In this document: positions 1 to 9,159 of the stretch, piece after piece | How the letters are laid out: every line of letters starts with the position of its first letter | How positions within the stretch are numbered: the first letter of the stretch is position 1 | From: Amycolatopsis sp. EV170708-02-1 | Lineage (GTDB): Bacteria; Actinomycetota; Actinomycetes; Mycobacteriales; Pseudonocardiaceae | Direction of reading: 5' to 3' | Length of the DNA: 64,000 nucleotides | Assembly (NCBI RefSeq): GCF_022479115.1 | Contig: NZ_CP092497.1 | Coordinates: forward strand, 5,456,001 to 5,520,000 | Position numbers and translations under genes: made by a program | Notes under the pieces: model-generated | What the model was told of the DNA's origin: nothing | Database searches by the model: none | The model's input: only the letters and a program-made list of their open reading frames with translations

Positions 1-2
1 AG

Positions 3-1604
3 GTCACGAAGAAGGTCCCGGTCACGGCGTCGCCCGCCGCGGCCCCGGTGTCTCTCGCCGGCCGCCTTCCCGAGGTGGGAAAGGCCGGGCAGCCCGGCCC
101 CGGCGGGGATCCGGCCAGGAAGACCCTCGTGCTCTACGACGACGGGCGCAAACAGGACGGGACCGTGTCCCCTCCCGAGGAGGCCCGGACGGCCGAGGCG
201 TACGCGATGTTCACCGCGAACCTGGTTTCCCGCGGCACCGCTTGGGAAATGCGGCCTGCCGCCGACTACCGGCCGCGGGAGGCGGACGCGTTCCAGGCGA
301 TCGTGTACGTCGGTTCGGTCTCCGACGCGGCACTGCCGAAGGCTTTCCTGAACGACGTCGCGGCGGCCCGCGTCCCCGTGGTCTGGATCGGCGACGGCAT
401 CTGGCGGCTGCGCGCCGACGCGGGGTGGCGCGCGGAGGGGTACCGCGGCGACAACCCCACCACCGTCACCTACAAAGGCACTCCCCTGCGCCGCGATCCC
501 CGTTCGGGCACCGGGGTCGTCGCGATCGACGTCCGTGATCGGACGCGGGTCCAGATCCTGGCCGAAGCGAGCGCTCCGGGCGGCGCACCTTCGCCCTGGG
601 CCGTCCGATCAGGACAGTTGACGTACGTGGCCGAGGTGCCGTACGCCTACGCCGAGGCGCGGGACCGCTACCTCGCCGCGGCCGACATCCTGCTCGGCGT
701 CCTGTCGCCCCAGGCGCCGGACCGGCACCGCGCGCTGATCCGGCTCGAAGACGTCGGCCCCCGGACGAAGCCGGAAGAGCTCCGCCGCGTCACGGATTTC
801 CTCGTCCGGGAAAAGGTCCCGTTCTCCCTCGCGGTGTACCCGTACTACTCGGATCCCCAAGGCCGGGCCAACGACGGCGACCCGACGTCCGCACGGCTCG
901 TGGACTCGCCGGAGCTGGTCGCCGCGCTCAAGGACGCCGTCCAAGCGGGCGCGACGCTGGTCATGCACGGCTACAGCCATCAGAGCGACAGCGGCCCGAA
1001 CCCGTACGACGGCGTGAGCGCGAGCGACTTCGAGTTCTACAAGTCCAGTGTGGACGGTGACGGCGACGTGCGGCTGGACGGCCCGATGCCCGGCGACTCC
1101 GCCCAGTGGTTCGACGACCGCATCGCGACCGGACTCGCCGAGTTCCGGCGAGTGGGCCTCCCGGAGCCGACGATATTCGAGTTCCCGCACTACGGCGGTT
1201 CCGCCGTGGACTATCAGCGGGTCACCGAGATCTTCCAGGCCCGCTACGACCGCGGCAGCTACTATGCGGGCTTCTGCCCGGGCGGCCGATGCGGTTCGAC
1301 GGCCACCGCCACCACGGAACAGGTGTACGGCCAGTTCTTCCCGTACCCGGTGCGGGACGTCTACGGCGCGAACGTCGTCCCGGAGAACATCGGCAACGTG
1401 GCACCCGTCGCGTTCAACCAGCACGCCTCCCGCACCGCCGTCGACATGCTCGCCGACGCGCAGAGCGCGCTCGTCGTCCGCGACAACGTCGCGAGCTTCT
1501 TCTACCACCCGTTCCTCGGTGAGGGTGGCCTGCGGGATCTGGTGAACTCGTTGCGGGCGCTGGGGTACCGCTTCGCGAAACCCACCGAGATCCTCGACGG
1601 CTGA
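3..1604 (+). CDS. DUF2334 polysaccharide-deacetylase-like protein (5' partial)
   Basis: The frame is open from the window edge and a GTG at 48 is unlikely to be the true start, so the gene is probably 5'-truncated. The protein matches the DUF2334 family, a deacetylase-like (beta/alpha)7 fold often exported in actinobacteria. Counting from the GTG at 48, the likely metal-site residues are Asp235 in RLEDVGP and the histidines of HGYSHQ (about 307-312). An N-terminal Rossmann-like half (residues 25-230) precedes the deacetylase half. Substrate unknown; a cell-surface or exopolysaccharide role is only inference. The P450 gene follows after 68 bases. Confidence 0.8.
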   Translation, partial: VTKKVPVTASPAAAPVSLAGRLPEVGKAGQPGPGGDPARKTLVLYDDGRKQDGTVSPPEEARTAEAYAMFTANLVSRGTAWEMRPAADYRPREADAFQAIVYVGSVSDAALPKAFLNDVAAARVPVVWIGDGIWRLRADAGWRAEGYRGDNPTTVTYKGTPLRRDPRSGTGVVAIDVRDRTRVQILAEASAPGGAPSPWAVRSGQLTYVAEVPYAYAEARDRYLAAADILLGVLSPQAPDRHRALIRLEDVGPRTKPEELRRVTDFLVREKVPFSLAVYPYYSDPQGRANDGDPTSARLVDSPELVAALKDAVQAGATLVMHGYSHQSDSGPNPYDGVSASDFEFYKSSVDGDGDVRLDGPMPGDSAQWFDDRIATGLAEFRRVGLPEPTIFEFPHYGGSAVDYQRVTEIFQARYDRGSYYAGFCPGGRCGSTATATTEQVYGQFFPYPVRDVYGANVVPENIGNVAPVAFNQHASRTAVDMLADAQSALVVRDNVASFFYHPFLGEGGLRDLVNSLRALGYRFAKPTEILDG

Positions 1605-1672
1605 CCCCTTCTCCCCCGTGCTCGGACACGGAACTCGCGAGTCGCGCTTTCGGTTGGGCATAGGATCGGGTC

Positions 1673-2860
1673 ATGCTCGAAACCCTGCTCACGCCGGAGA
1701 CCAGGACCGATCCGTACCCGTTCTACCGCCGGGTCTTCGACCGCGGTCCGGTCTTCGCGGCCGCCGACGGGTTCTTCGTGGTCAGCGGGTTCGAAGAGGC
1801 GTCCGCCCTGCTCAAGAACCCCGCGTTCGGTCACGGGGAGCCGGAGGTGCTGCCGGATCCGCACGAGAACGAGCCGGTGGACGAGCGGGGCCGGGTGGTC
1901 CGGTCGTTCCTCGCGCTCGACCCGCCCGATCACACGCGGCTGCGGCGGCTGGTCTCCAAGGCGTTCACGCCGAGGATGATCGAGCAGCTCGCCCCGAGGA
2001 TCGGGGAGCTGGCGAAGGAGCTCGTGGCGAAAGCGCTCGAAATGGGCGAATTCGACCTGATGACCGAGATCGCGAAGCCGTTGCCGGTCGTCGTCATCAG
2101 CGAGATGCTCGGCGTCCCCTTGGCCGACCGCGAGCGTTTCGAAGGGTGGTCGCACGCCATGGGGCGCGCACTCGACCCGTCCTTCCTGATCGCGAAGGAG
2201 ACCGTCGCGGCCGCCGTCGCGGCCCGGCGCGAGTTCGTCGCCTACTTCCGTGAGCTGGCGAAGGAACGACGGAAGCGGCCGACCGGCGACCTGTTCTCCG
2301 ATCTGGTGTCGGTCTCCGACGAGGGCGACAGGCTCAGCGAAGGCGAACTGGTGATCACCGCGATGCTGCTGCTGGTGGCCGGGCACGAGACGACGACCAA
2401 CCTGATCGGCAACGGGATCCTCGCGCTGCTGAACCATCCGGAGCAGCACCGGAAACTCGCCGAAGACCGGTCGAAGATCCCGAACGCGGTCGAGGAGATG
2501 CTCCGGTACGACTCCCCCGTCCAGCTGACCACGCGGCTCGCCCTGCGGGACACGACGATCGGGGACGAGACCGTCGGCGAAGGCGCCCAAGCGGTCGTGC
2601 TGCTGGGAGCGGCCAACCGCGACCCGCGCACGCACGAGAGCCCGGACAGCTTCGACGTGGATCGCCCCTCGCCGAGGCATCTCGCGCTGGGACAGGGCAT
2701 CCACTTCTGTCTCGGCGCCCCGCTCGCGCGACTGGAGGGCCGGACCCTGTTCGAGGCGCTGCTCGGCGCCGGCCGCGTCTTCCACCAGACCGCCGATCCG
2801 GCCTGGGTCAAGCAGGTGACCCTGCGCGGCCTCGAAAGCCTGCGGCTCGAATTCGCCTGA
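1673..2860 (+). CDS. Cytochrome P450
   Basis: 395 residues, normal for a soluble bacterial class I P450. Visible hallmarks are the I-helix AGHETTTN, the K-helix ExxR inside EEMLRYDSP, and the heme loop LGQGIHFCLG with the axial cysteine at residue 346. The usual FGxG of the heme loop reads LGQG here, a substitution known in some CYP107-like enzymes. No ferredoxin or ferredoxin reductase gene lies nearby, so electron partners must be elsewhere. A TAGGAT hexamer at 1661-1666 ends 6 bases before the ATG, so the transcript may be leaderless. Substrate cannot be told from the sequence. Confidence 0.93.
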   Translation: MLETLLTPETRTDPYPFYRRVFDRGPVFAAADGFFVVSGFEEASALLKNPAFGHGEPEVLPDPHENEPVDERGRVVRSFLALDPPDHTRLRRLVSKAFTPRMIEQLAPRIGELAKELVAKALEMGEFDLMTEIAKPLPVVVISEMLGVPLADRERFEGWSHAMGRALDPSFLIAKETVAAAVAARREFVAYFRELAKERRKRPTGDLFSDLVSVSDEGDRLSEGELVITAMLLLVAGHETTTNLIGNGILALLNHPEQHRKLAEDRSKIPNAVEEMLRYDSPVQLTTRLALRDTTIGDETVGEGAQAVVLLGAANRDPRTHESPDSFDVDRPSPRHLALGQGIHFCLGAPLARLEGRTLFEALLGAGRVFHQTADPAWVKQVTLRGLESLRLEFA

Positions 2861-2945
2861 AAGTCCGGTTTTCGACCTTAGGCGGTTGCCGACCGGCGCC
2901 GGACTGCGCATGCTTTGCGCCAATCCGGCGTCGGCGGGGGTGCCC

Positions 2946-3860
2946 ATGTACCAGGAACGCGAGGTCAGAACCGGTCCGTTCCATCGCGCGCTTTCCGAGG
3001 CGGTGGAGCATCGCGGCCTTTCCCTGTCCCGTATCCGCGCGCATCTGGCGGCACGCGGCGTTTCCGTGGCCGAATCGACGTTGAGCTACTGGCAGCGCGG
3101 GCTCCGGCATCCGTCGACACCGCGCTCGCTCGACGTCGTCCGCGCCCTCGAAGCGGTGCTGGGCCTGCCGCCGGACAGCCTCATCGTCCTGATCGGCCCG
3201 CAGCGGCGATCACCGGGCGACGACCGCAGGCCCTCGGTGGCCGAACTGCGGCGGAGCTGGGCCGAGACCTGTTCGCTGCTGGACGAGCTGAGCGCGTCAC
3301 CCGGCACGGAGGGCAACGCCAAGCTCGACGTCGTGACCGTCGTCGACGTGCTGACCATGACCGGTGAAGGGCGGATCTCGGAGATCACCTCGACCATGGT
3401 GGTGCGGGCGCGGGAACCCGGCGCGGACGGCTTCGTGGTGACCCATCAGGACGAGCCGGGCACGGACATGCAGGCCACGACGGTCTTCGCCACCGACGGC
3501 TGCCGAAGAGGCAGAGTGCGCCGAAGCGCCTCGTCGCCGGGGATGGTGTTCGAGCTCCTCTTCGACCGCGGCCTGGCCGAAGGGGAAACGCACACCTTCG
3601 CGTTCACTCTGCGGCTGGCCGCGTCGGTCCGTTCGACCTGCTTCCACCGGACGGTGCGGTCGCGCATGTCGGCGTACCTGCTCCGGATGCGTTTCGACGG
3701 CGGCGCGCTCCCCGCGCGGTGCGTCAAAACCGTGCGGGAGCGCGAAGAACTCGCCCCCGTGGTCAGCGAGCCGCTGCATCCCGGGCCGGGTGCGACGGTC
3801 AGTGCCTACTTCGAGGAACTCGACGTCGGCATCGCGGGAATCGACCTCATCTGGGAGTGA
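2946..3860 (+). CDS. Helix-turn-helix regulator with large C-terminal domain
   Basis: 304 residues from the ATG at 2946, chosen because a G-rich ribosome-binding stretch (2935-2941) precedes it; the frame is open back to 2886. The N-terminus (residues 10-80) carries an HTH-like segment, with SLSRIRAHLAARG and VAESTLSYWQRG suggesting an XRE-type fold. The remaining 200 residues are beta-rich with several Cys and Arg and match no domain I recognise. It stands alone and converges on the membrane-protein gene ending at 3847, overlapping it by 14 bases. Regulatory targets are unknown. Confidence 0.75.
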   Translation: MYQEREVRTGPFHRALSEAVEHRGLSLSRIRAHLAARGVSVAESTLSYWQRGLRHPSTPRSLDVVRALEAVLGLPPDSLIVLIGPQRRSPGDDRRPSVAELRRSWAETCSLLDELSASPGTEGNAKLDVVTVVDVLTMTGEGRISEITSTMVVRAREPGADGFVVTHQDEPGTDMQATTVFATDGCRRGRVRRSASSPGMVFELLFDRGLAEGETHTFAFTLRLAASVRSTCFHRTVRSRMSAYLLRMRFDGGALPARCVKTVREREELAPVVSEPLHPGPGATVSAYFEELDVGIAGIDLIWE

Positions 3861-4611
3861 GACGGCGTTTCCGCCACACCGCGACCAGCACGACACCCAC
3901 TCCGGCCGTGATCAGGCCGGCCACGATCGCGACGGGAATGCCGGAGTCGACGGGCGGGGGCTGCGCCTGGGTGAAGCCTATCCCGCCGCCGCGCTGATAG
4001 TCCGATCCCGGCAGCTTGTCCGCGTAGCGGCCGTGTACTTCCCTTTGGTAGTCGGAAAGCGGGACGAACTTCCCCACCGGCGACTGCGGCAGGCTCGCCT
4101 GCAGAAGCACCACACCGTCGGGACCCAGTTCGTACCAGCCGTTGATCTGGGGCTCGTTGAGCAGGACCGCGCCGGGCTTCAGCCGTGAGCTCAGGGTCTC
4201 TTCGTCGTTCCCGGAGAACACGCTCGCCGCGACCCACTTCCCCGGCCCGTCGGGCATCGCCTGCAGCGTGGCCTTCTGACCGGTCTCCGCGGTGGCCGTC
4301 ACGGCGACGGATCTGAGCACGCCCGCCGGCGCCCCCGCCACGCCCCTGACGAAGTCGGGATTGAGGGTGTAAACCGGGATTCCCTTCTCCCCCATGGTGA
4401 TCCGTCGCGGTTCGAGCTGGGCGACCTGCCGGAAGTTCGATCTCGCGAGACCGATCGCGTCGGGTTGCCCGGCGACACGCACGGCCGCCGCGAGGTCGCC
4501 GTCCGAGGGCGGGACGACACCTTCGCTCGCCGAGGCGGGCAGCGTGGCGGGCAGCAGCGTCGCGACGGCCACCGCGAGACATCCGGCGAACTTCCGGCAG
4601 ATCGTGTTCAT
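3847..4611 (-). CDS. Secreted, C-terminally membrane-anchored protein of unknown function
   Basis: 254 residues. An N-terminal signal peptide (about residues 1-29, ending near PASAS) and one C-terminal transmembrane helix (about 225-245) followed by KRRLTPR predict an extracytoplasmic domain anchored to the membrane. No enzyme motif is visible. The start lies 9 bases after the stop of the papain-like protease gene, so the two are almost certainly co-transcribed. A role as protease partner, inhibitor or substrate is inference from this pairing. Confidence 0.75.
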   Translation of the reverse strand: MNTICRKFAGCLAVAVATLLPATLPASASEGVVPPSDGDLAAAVRVAGQPDAIGLARSNFRQVAQLEPRRITMGEKGIPVYTLNPDFVRGVAGAPAGVLRSVAVTATAETGQKATLQAMPDGPGKWVAASVFSGNDEETLSSRLKPGAVLLNEPQINGWYELGPDGVVLLQASLPQSPVGKFVPLSDYQREVHGRYADKLPGSDYQRGGGIGFTQAQPPPVDSGIPVAIVAGLITAGVGVVLVAVWRKRRLTPR

Positions 4612-4620
4612 GACCGCGCC

Positions 4621-5292
4621 TCAGCCCTTCCGGATGTTGACGATGGTGTCGTTCCAGCGGAACTGGCCGTTGCTGCGGTACTGGTTGTAGTTCCAGGTCT
4701 GGTAGCGCTGGTAGGTGGGCCACGGGTCGCCGACCATGATCGACTGGTTCGCCGAGTCGTAGCCGTAGATCACCTCGGCGTGGCCACCGCCGGAGGTCCA
4801 GTAGATCCCCGTCAGGTTCAGGATCCCGGCGTCGATCTGGCTGACGACCGAGCTGAAGCCGATCGGGCCGCCCGCGTCCTGCGCGGAGAAGCCGGTGCCG
4901 CGGAAACCGCGGACGATCTCGTAGATCTGGGCGGGCTGGTTCGGGCAGTACCCGGCCGAGGTTCCCTTGCCCGCGGCGCAGAACTGGGCCTGGGAGGCGG
5001 TGCCGCCCATCGACCGCTCGATACTCGAACCGTCCGCGGCCCAGCACCATTGGTCGTACTGCTGCACCTGCTGGGTGTAGTTCAGCTGCTTGGACGCGGA
5101 GGTCGCGGCGACCGTCATCGCGGCCCCGGCCGCCGGCGCGATCTCCCGCACTTGAGTATGGGTCTCGGTCTGGATCAGGCCGCTGGGCCGGTCCCCGTCG
5201 CCGCCGGACTGCGCCGACGCGGTGGCGGGCAGCATGCTCAGCGCGAAGACGGCGGCTCCGGTCGCCAGCGCGGCCCTCGAAAGGCTCTTCAC
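4621..5292 (-). CDS. Secreted papain-like cysteine protease
   Basis: 223 residues from the GTG at 5292, chosen because AAAGGAGA sits 7 bases upstream; the frame stays open to 5361. A signal peptide (1-28) is followed by a papain-like domain of the type called C39-like or AvrRpt2-like: Cys83 in YDQWCWAAD, His171 in GGGHAEVIYGYD and Asp189 in VGDPWP. Several other cysteines suggest disulfides after export. It is the first gene of a two-gene operon with a membrane-anchored protein. The target protein is unknown. Confidence 0.85.
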   Translation of the reverse strand: MKSLSRAALATGAAVFALSMLPATASAQSGGDGDRPSGLIQTETHTQVREIAPAAGAAMTVAATSASKQLNYTQQVQQYDQWCWAADGSSIERSMGGTASQAQFCAAGKGTSAGYCPNQPAQIYEIVRGFRGTGFSAQDAGGPIGFSSVVSQIDAGILNLTGIYWTSGGGHAEVIYGYDSANQSIMVGDPWPTYQRYQTWNYNQYRSNGQFRWNDTIVNIRKG

Positions 5293-5442
5293 AGATGTCT
5301 CCTTTGACACTGGGTGGGAGATCACCGTGCGCCGCCCCGGCTTCGGGAACAACGCCCTCACCAGGCGCGAAGGAGCCGCTGTGATCGTTCACGGTCCGCC
5401 AACCGGCGGAGCGCGAGCCGCCGCGCAAGATTCACGGCGCCT

Positions 5443-7038
5443 TCACAAAGGCTGTGAATCCGCCACAGGTGTCGCGAGCGTGGTGGGCCGGGACCGGCCC
5501 CGCAAGGTGACGTCCTCCGTCGCCCTCCACTGCGCGGCCTCGGCTTCGGCGGCCGACTCGATCGCCGTCCACGAAGCGAGCAACCGGGCCTCGACGTTCT
5601 TCGCCAGCTCGGTGAGCCGCGCCGCCTCGTTGACCGGATCGCCGATGACCGTGTACTCGAACCGCCGCGGGTCGCCGACGTTCCCGGCGACCACCTCACC
5701 CGTCGCCACGCCGATCCCGGCCGGGCATTCCGGCACCTCCGCGGCCAGCCTGCGCGCGATCGCCCGTCCGGCGGAAAGCGCGAGCGTCGCGTGGTCCTCC
5801 AGCCGTACCGGCGCGCCGAAGATCGCGAGCGCGGCGTCACCGACGAACTTGTTGACCAGCCCGTGATTACGGTCGACCTCGTCGACCACCACCGCGAAGA
5901 ACCGGTTGAGCAGGCCGACGACCTCCTCGGGCGGACGGCTCGCGGCCAGCGCGGTCGAGCCGATCAGGTCGACGAACAGCACCGACACCGTCCGCACCGT
6001 GCCACCGAGTTCGGCCGACGTGCGCATCGCCTCGCTCGCGACGTCCTCGCCGACATGCCTGCCGAACAGGTCCCGCAAACGTTCGCGTTCGGCGAGACCG
6101 GCGGCCATCCCGTTGAAACCGGCTTGCAGCAGGCCGAGTTCGGTGCCGTCGTAGACCGGGATCTCCACGGCGAAGTCACCGGCACGCACCCGGCCCAGCG
6201 CGTGCTGCACCGACCGGATCGGGTTCACCACGGCACGCGCGGTGAACACCGTCACCAGCAGCCCGAAGACCAATACCACCAGCCCGAGCGCGATCACCGA
6301 GATGGCGAGCTTCGTCGTCGACACGTCGCCGCGCGCCCACGCCAGCACCGCCGTGACCACCAGCCCCGCCACCGGCACCCCGGTGCCGAGGCACCAGAAC
6401 AGGAGCATCCGCAGGTTCACGCCCGCGCTGAGCGGCCGCGACGGCAAGGTGCCGGACAACGCGAGCGCCGCGTACGGCCGCAGGATGAATTCCCCGGCCA
6501 GGTAGGCGATCGCGCACACGACCACGCCCGCGAACGCGACGACGAGCAGTTCGGTGAGCACGACCCTCGGCTGCACCAGCGCGGCCAGCACGCCGAACAC
6601 CACGGTCGCGATACCCCACAACACCGCCTGGACCAGCGTCAGGCGCAACGGGACCCGAAGGCTCGACGCGCGCTCCTCGTCGGTCGGCGTCCGGCCATCG
6701 GCCGCCCACCGCAATGTCCGCAGTGCGCCGCGGGTGCCCCACAGCGCGCCCACCACCACGGCGGAGACCACGTAGACCGGTACCGCGATCGCGGTCACCC
6801 GGATGAGGTCGCCGGACATCCCGGGTGCGGGCATGAGCAGCGCCGCCAGGCCGACCACGACCAGCGCGCCGATGACGTTGGTCGCGATCAGCGTCCCGGT
6901 GAGCAGCCCCTGGACGCGACGGCGCAACACGGCGGCGTCCTGATCGAGCGGGCCGAGCAGCCAGGAGCCGAACGGCCCCTGCCCGCGGCCCCGAACAGAG
7001 GAGTCGTTGTCTGATCGCACCCGTGTCCCGCCGTTCAC
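5443..7038 (-). CDS. Membrane class III adenylate cyclase with HAMP domain
   Basis: 531 residues, GTG start. About six hydrophobic helices (residues 45-265) lead into a HAMP linker (about 268-320) and a class III nucleotide cyclase domain (about 345-500). Metal-binding Asp357 (LFVDLIGST) and Asp401 (NKFVGDAAL) are present, as are the purine-selecting Lys397 and the GDPVNEAARL motif with its catalytic Asn and Arg. The architecture matches the mycobacterial Rv1318c/Rv3645 group. Product is predicted to be cAMP; the sensed signal is unknown. No cyclic-nucleotide-binding gene is adjacent. Confidence 0.93.
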   Translation of the reverse strand: MNGGTRVRSDNDSSVRGRGQGPFGSWLLGPLDQDAAVLRRRVQGLLTGTLIATNVIGALVVVGLAALLMPAPGMSGDLIRVTAIAVPVYVVSAVVVGALWGTRGALRTLRWAADGRTPTDEERASSLRVPLRLTLVQAVLWGIATVVFGVLAALVQPRVVLTELLVVAFAGVVVCAIAYLAGEFILRPYAALALSGTLPSRPLSAGVNLRMLLFWCLGTGVPVAGLVVTAVLAWARGDVSTTKLAISVIALGLVVLVFGLLVTVFTARAVVNPIRSVQHALGRVRAGDFAVEIPVYDGTELGLLQAGFNGMAAGLAERERLRDLFGRHVGEDVASEAMRTSAELGGTVRTVSVLFVDLIGSTALAASRPPEEVVGLLNRFFAVVVDEVDRNHGLVNKFVGDAALAIFGAPVRLEDHATLALSAGRAIARRLAAEVPECPAGIGVATGEVVAGNVGDPRRFEYTVIGDPVNEAARLTELAKNVEARLLASWTAIESAAEAEAAQWRATEDVTLRGRSRPTTLATPVADSQPL

Positions 7039-7081
7039 CCCGGTTTGAGTGAACGACTGTACACCGAGACGGCCGCGGCCG

Positions 7082-7885
7082 TCAGCGTACGGTGCCGGAG
7101 CCGATCAATGTGGTGGCGTCGAGTTCGGTCACCCCTTCGGCGCGCAAGGACTCGAGATAGCGCTCGCGCACCCGCTCGACGACGCCGGGCTCGAGGTCGG
7201 CGAGCAGCCCGCGGAACCCGGATCCGATGACGACCAGCCAGGCGATCTCCGGCGTCATGGAGAGCCGCAGTTCGTTGACCACGACGTCCACATCGGACAG
7301 ATTCCGCTCGGAAAGCCAGGCGGCGTAAGGGCCGGCCTGGTCGATCCGATCGATCAGGCTCGGCTCCCGCTCGGCGGGCGGCGCGGAATCGGTGACCGCG
7401 GCGACCGCACGGCCGAGATGACGGCCCGCGGCCACCATCGATCCACCGCGCCAGATCGTGAACACGGCCCGCCCGCCGGGCCGGGCCCTGGCGATCAGCC
7501 GGTCGGTGCCGTCCGTCATGTCGGGGAAGAAGAAGATGCCGAGCGCGGACTGGACGACGTCGTAGCCGCCGGTGCCCCACGCCGTCGCGTCGGCCTCGTG
7601 CGCGCGCAGCTGCGGCAAATCGGCCGAAAGACGGCGCAACTCGCCGATCATCGGACCGGAGAGGTCGATCGCGTCCACCACACCCCCGGCACCGACCGCG
7701 TGCGCCGCCGGAATCGCCGAAGCCCCGGTGCCGCAGCAGGCGTCGAGGACCTTGTCGCCTTCGGCGGGCCCGGCCGCCACCACCGTGGCCGCGCCGATCG
7801 GCTCCCACAGATACCGCCCGAGCGCGGCGAAATCGGCGGCTGCCGCGTCGAAGGCGCGCTGGGTTCCCACTTCGCGAGAGGACAT
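7082..7885 (-). CDS. SAM-dependent methyltransferase (UbiE-like)
   Basis: 267 residues from the ATG at 7885; the open frame upstream only translates the palindrome at 7907-7958. The class I methyltransferase SAM site is visible as VLDACCGTGASAIPAA (about residues 48-63), with the acidic post-beta2 loop in DAIDLSG. The C-terminal half resembles small-molecule C/O-methyltransferases. It lies downstream of a MerR-type regulator on the same strand, but the palindrome between them probably separates the transcripts. Substrate unknown. Confidence 0.85.
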   Translation of the reverse strand: MSSREVGTQRAFDAAAADFAALGRYLWEPIGAATVVAAGPAEGDKVLDACCGTGASAIPAAHAVGAGGVVDAIDLSGPMIGELRRLSADLPQLRAHEADATAWGTGGYDVVQSALGIFFFPDMTDGTDRLIARARPGGRAVFTIWRGGSMVAAGRHLGRAVAAVTDSAPPAEREPSLIDRIDQAGPYAAWLSERNLSDVDVVVNELRLSMTPEIAWLVVIGSGFRGLLADLEPGVVERVRERYLESLRAEGVTELDATTLIGSGTVR

Positions 7886-7906
7886 GCCGTGACGATATCC
7901 GTTTCG

Positions 7907-7958
7907 CGCCTCGTGAGTGGTGAGGACGGTTCTAACCGTCCTCACCACTCACGAGGCG
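7907..7958. repeat. Palindrome family A, copy 1 (25-bp perfect arms)
   Basis: Two perfect 25-base arms (7907-7931 and 7934-7958) around a 2-base loop, core TCGTGAGTGGTGAGGACGG. The minus-strand MerR gene ends inside it: the left half encodes its last residues (LVSGEDG) and the TAG. Long GC-rich stems without a T-run can act as actinobacterial terminators, so termination is likely but inferred. Related copies lie at 32611, 39031, 53220 and 55306. Confidence 0.9.
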
Positions 7959-8624
7959 GGAAAGCGCGGCAGTGCCGTCGAAAAGCGCCCGCGAGCGGGC
8001 CGTGATCCCGGCGTCCCTGGCGGCGAGCGCGGAAGCGACGTCCTCCAGCCGCCGGGATCGCCGCAATTCCGGCATCAACGCCCGCAGGGGCGCGACGCGG
8101 TAGCCCGCCAGCCGCAGCTGATGCACGATCCGCGCGTCCCGCACCTGCGACGGCGTGTACCGCCGCGTCCCGCGCCGATCGCGTCCGGGCACGACGAGGC
8201 GTTCCGTGTCCCAGTGCCGCAGGGTCGACGGGCGCACGCCGAGCGCCGACGCGAGTTCGGAGACGCTCATCGAGTCCGAGCCGCGCACGTCTTCGATCGG
8301 TTCCCCGGAGATCACCCGGACGGCTTCCCTGGCGTCCCGGAGATCCGCGCGTTCGGCGTCGAGCCCGGCGTGTGCCGCGTCGAGGAGCGCGAGGACCTCG
8401 GGGAGCGGATCCCGGTGCAGGGCGCGGACGATCTTCTTGGCTTCGACCGGCCCCACCGCGGCGGCGAGCGCACGGTAGGCCAGCGCCGACCGGAGGTGGA
8501 TCTCGCCGTAGCCCCGGTAGCCCGAAGCCGTCCGCGACGCCGCCGGGAGCACACCGTCGCGTTCGAGGTTGCGCACCTGCTGGACGGAGTACCCCGCCCG
8601 GCGCGCGACCTCAGCCGTGCGCAT
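7932..8624 (-). CDS. MerR-type regulator with two HTH modules
   Basis: 230 residues from the ATG at 8624; an in-frame GTG at 8648 would add 8 residues. I chose the ATG because MRTAEVARRAG aligns with the canonical MerR start. There are two MerR-like winged HTH segments: residues 1-65 (YSVQQVRNLERDGVLP) and about 120-185 (LGVRPSTLRHWDTERLVVP). A paralogue with the same double arrangement starts at 9160. The C-terminus LVSGEDG is encoded by the palindrome at 7907-7958. Effector unknown; no metal-binding cysteines are seen. Confidence 0.85.
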   Translation of the reverse strand: MRTAEVARRAGYSVQQVRNLERDGVLPAASRTASGYRGYGEIHLRSALAYRALAAAVGPVEAKKIVRALHRDPLPEVLALLDAAHAGLDAERADLRDAREAVRVISGEPIEDVRGSDSMSVSELASALGVRPSTLRHWDTERLVVPGRDRRGTRRYTPSQVRDARIVHQLRLAGYRVAPLRALMPELRRSRRLEDVASALAARDAGITARSRALFDGTAALSRLVSGEDG

Positions 8625-8704
8625 CGATTTGAGACTTGACACCTTCACCCCGTCGTAAACGCGCTCGAACCCTCCATAAGCACTTTAATGCCACGCTTGA
8701 ACAC

Positions 8705-9141
8705 ATGACCATCGAAGAGATCATCGGCCTCGTCTCGGGCCTCGACGGCGTCCTGACCCTCACCCCGGGGCCGGGCGACGAATGGCCGGAACTCAGCTGG
8801 GGCGACGCGTTCTTCTACTACTCCCCGACGGCGTCGTCCCCACGAACGTCCAGCCCTTCGCGACGATCGTGACCAAGAACTACCCCGGCGACGAGACCTC
8901 GCGGCTGGACCGCCCGGACACCTTCCGCGTGAACATCCACGCCGGCAAGAAGGAGTTCACCCGCCGGCTCGGCGAGGACCCCGCCGCCACCGACACCCTG
9001 ATCGCCCATCCCGTGTACGGGAACGCGGGCTGGCTGGCGGTGGTGAACCCGGCGTCGGACACCGAAACGGCCACTCGCGAACTGCTCGAAACGGCCTACC
9101 GGCTGGCTCGCACCCGATACGAGCGGCGGGCGGACCGCTAG
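8705..9141 (+). pseudogene. DUF6194 family protein, frameshifted by one base
   Basis: Reading from ATG 8705 the protein runs MTIEEIIGLVSGLDG to GDAFFYYSP, then shifts into the frame continuing DGVVPTNVQPFATIVTKNYP to RYERRADR. Adding one C to the run at 8823-8826 restores a 146-residue DUF6194 protein of normal size. DUF6194 proteins are small, cytoplasmic and of unknown function. Both halves remain fully conserved, which favours a sequencing error or a very recent mutation. It lies between two MerR-type paralogues, divergent from the first and followed by the second after 18 bases. Confidence 0.8.
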
Positions 9142-9159
9142 ACCGCATATCGTGGGGCG

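Noticed and set aside
5442..5458. TTCACA-N5-TGTGAA as a CRP-type site for the adenylate cyclase gene
   Set aside because: The half-sites are in reversed orientation to the CRP consensus and the motif lies at the 3' end of the cyclase gene.
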